DNA of 29,875 nt. Source: an archaeon. Its GTDB lineage: Archaea > EX4484-52 > B79-G9. Positions 29,607 through 29,875 of this stretch are shown one piece after another; position 1 is the first letter of the stretch, and each line of letters begins with the position of its first letter. The notes beneath the pieces were generated by a model. It was given only the letters and a program-made list of their open reading frames with translations, made no database searches and was not told where the DNA came from. The DNA lies in assembly GCA_013139905.1 (NCBI GenBank), contig WSZW01000049.1, positions 1-29,875 on the forward strand, given 5' to 3'. The position numbers were made by a program, and so were the translations under genes.

Positions 29607-29875
29607 CTAACTTTGATTATTTTTATCATCAACAAATATGTCTGTCTTTTTTTTGCCTGTAAGTATTAGCTTAAATACAATAAATTTTGATGTATGGTCT
29701 GTTGTGTTTTTAATTGTGTGCATTGTTTTTTCAAAACGCACCAAATCGCCATTTTCAAGGATTGTTTTTTGTTCTTCATTATCGTTCAAGTATAAAATTG
29801 TAAGTTGACCGTCAAGAACTAATAATACTTCTTCTATTTTGTCGTGACTGTGCCATCCTTGTTTTGTGTACGGTG
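29607..29875 (-). CDS. Cupin-domain protein, C-terminal part
   Basis: The frame is open to the right edge, so the start is outside the window; about 88 residues are visible. GWHSHDKIEEVLLVLDG fits the cupin motif 1 (HxHx4Ex6G), and FEKTMHTIKNTTD gives a motif 2-like histidine, so a metal-binding beta barrel is likely. The TTG at 29789 is internal, because motif 1 lies upstream of it. Single-domain cupins have very varied roles and no function can be given. Confidence 0.75.
   Translation of the reverse strand, partial: PYTKQGWHSHDKIEEVLLVLDGQLTILYLNDNEEQKTILENGDLVRFEKTMHTIKNTTDHTSKFIVFKLILTGKKKTDIFVDDKNNQS

Noticed and set aside
1..29875. CRISPR array, insertion sequence or prophage
   Set aside because: I saw no regularly spaced repeats, transposase or integrase motifs, or phage genes. 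The tRNA genes show no attachment-site duplications beyond the tRNA-Glu 5' copy.

Overview
The window is AT-rich archaeal chromosomal DNA. The evidence is archaeal/eukaryotic-type ribosomal proteins (eS4, eL32, eL19, eL18), RNA polymerase subunits D, N and L, the RNase P protein Rpp29, aIF1 and aIF5A, a Dph2 diphthamide enzyme, a Sec11-type signal peptidase, type IV pilin-like proteins with class III-type signals, TATA promoters, and tRNA genes with bulge-helix-bulge introns. No close species can be named. Short accessory proteins, a reduced uL30 and lysine-rich tails on several ribosomal proteins would fit a small-genome lineage of the DPANN type, but that is a guess.

Positions 3-12846 are the S10/spc-type superoperon, all on the plus strand and packed tightly or overlapping: uL4 (partial), uL23, uL2, uS19, uL22, uS3, uL29, aIF1, Rpp29, uS17, uL14, uL24, eS4, uL5, uS14, uS8, uL6, eL32, a small unlisted zinc-ribbon protein, eL19, uL18, uS5, uL30, uL15, SecY and a DUF106 (Oxa1/EMC3-like) membrane protein. 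Almost every gene has a GGTGA/GTGAT-type Shine-Dalgarno 4-7 bases before its start, and this was used to choose starts. Positions 12847-14232 hold two pilin-like genes with their own promoters and a terminator, inserted in the translation cluster. Positions 14233-18276 continue it: uS13, uS4, uS11, RpoD, an intron-containing tRNA-Leu, eL18, uL13, uS9 and RpoN. Downstream lies a tRNA-Glu gene that appears to have two introns (anticodon loop and T-loop), preceded by a decayed copy of its own promoter and 5' half.

From 18700 on the genes are in small units on both strands. A PD-(D/E)XK nuclease-like gene is divergent from an XPD/DinG-type iron-sulfur helicase. Next come a probable structured noncoding RNA with a terminator, a 48-residue ORF on the other strand, and two tandem DUF116 membrane proteins. 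A minus-strand run follows: Sec11 signal peptidase, RpoL and Dph2. Then come an intron-containing tRNA-Tyr, an orphan protein, a secreted/anchored Ig-like protein, an agmatinase, another orphan, aIF5A and a partial cupin protein.

Functionally the window is dominated by ribosome synthesis, transcription, protein export (SecY, DUF106, signal peptidase, pilins) and modification of translation factors (diphthamide on aEF2; probable hypusine on aIF5A, with agmatinase nearby). The least ordinary content is in the RNA genes and small ORFs: the two-intron tRNA-Glu with its duplicated 5' segment, the RNA at about 21377-21528, the zinc ribbon between eL32 and eL19, and in-frame stop codons inside two lysine-rich tails.
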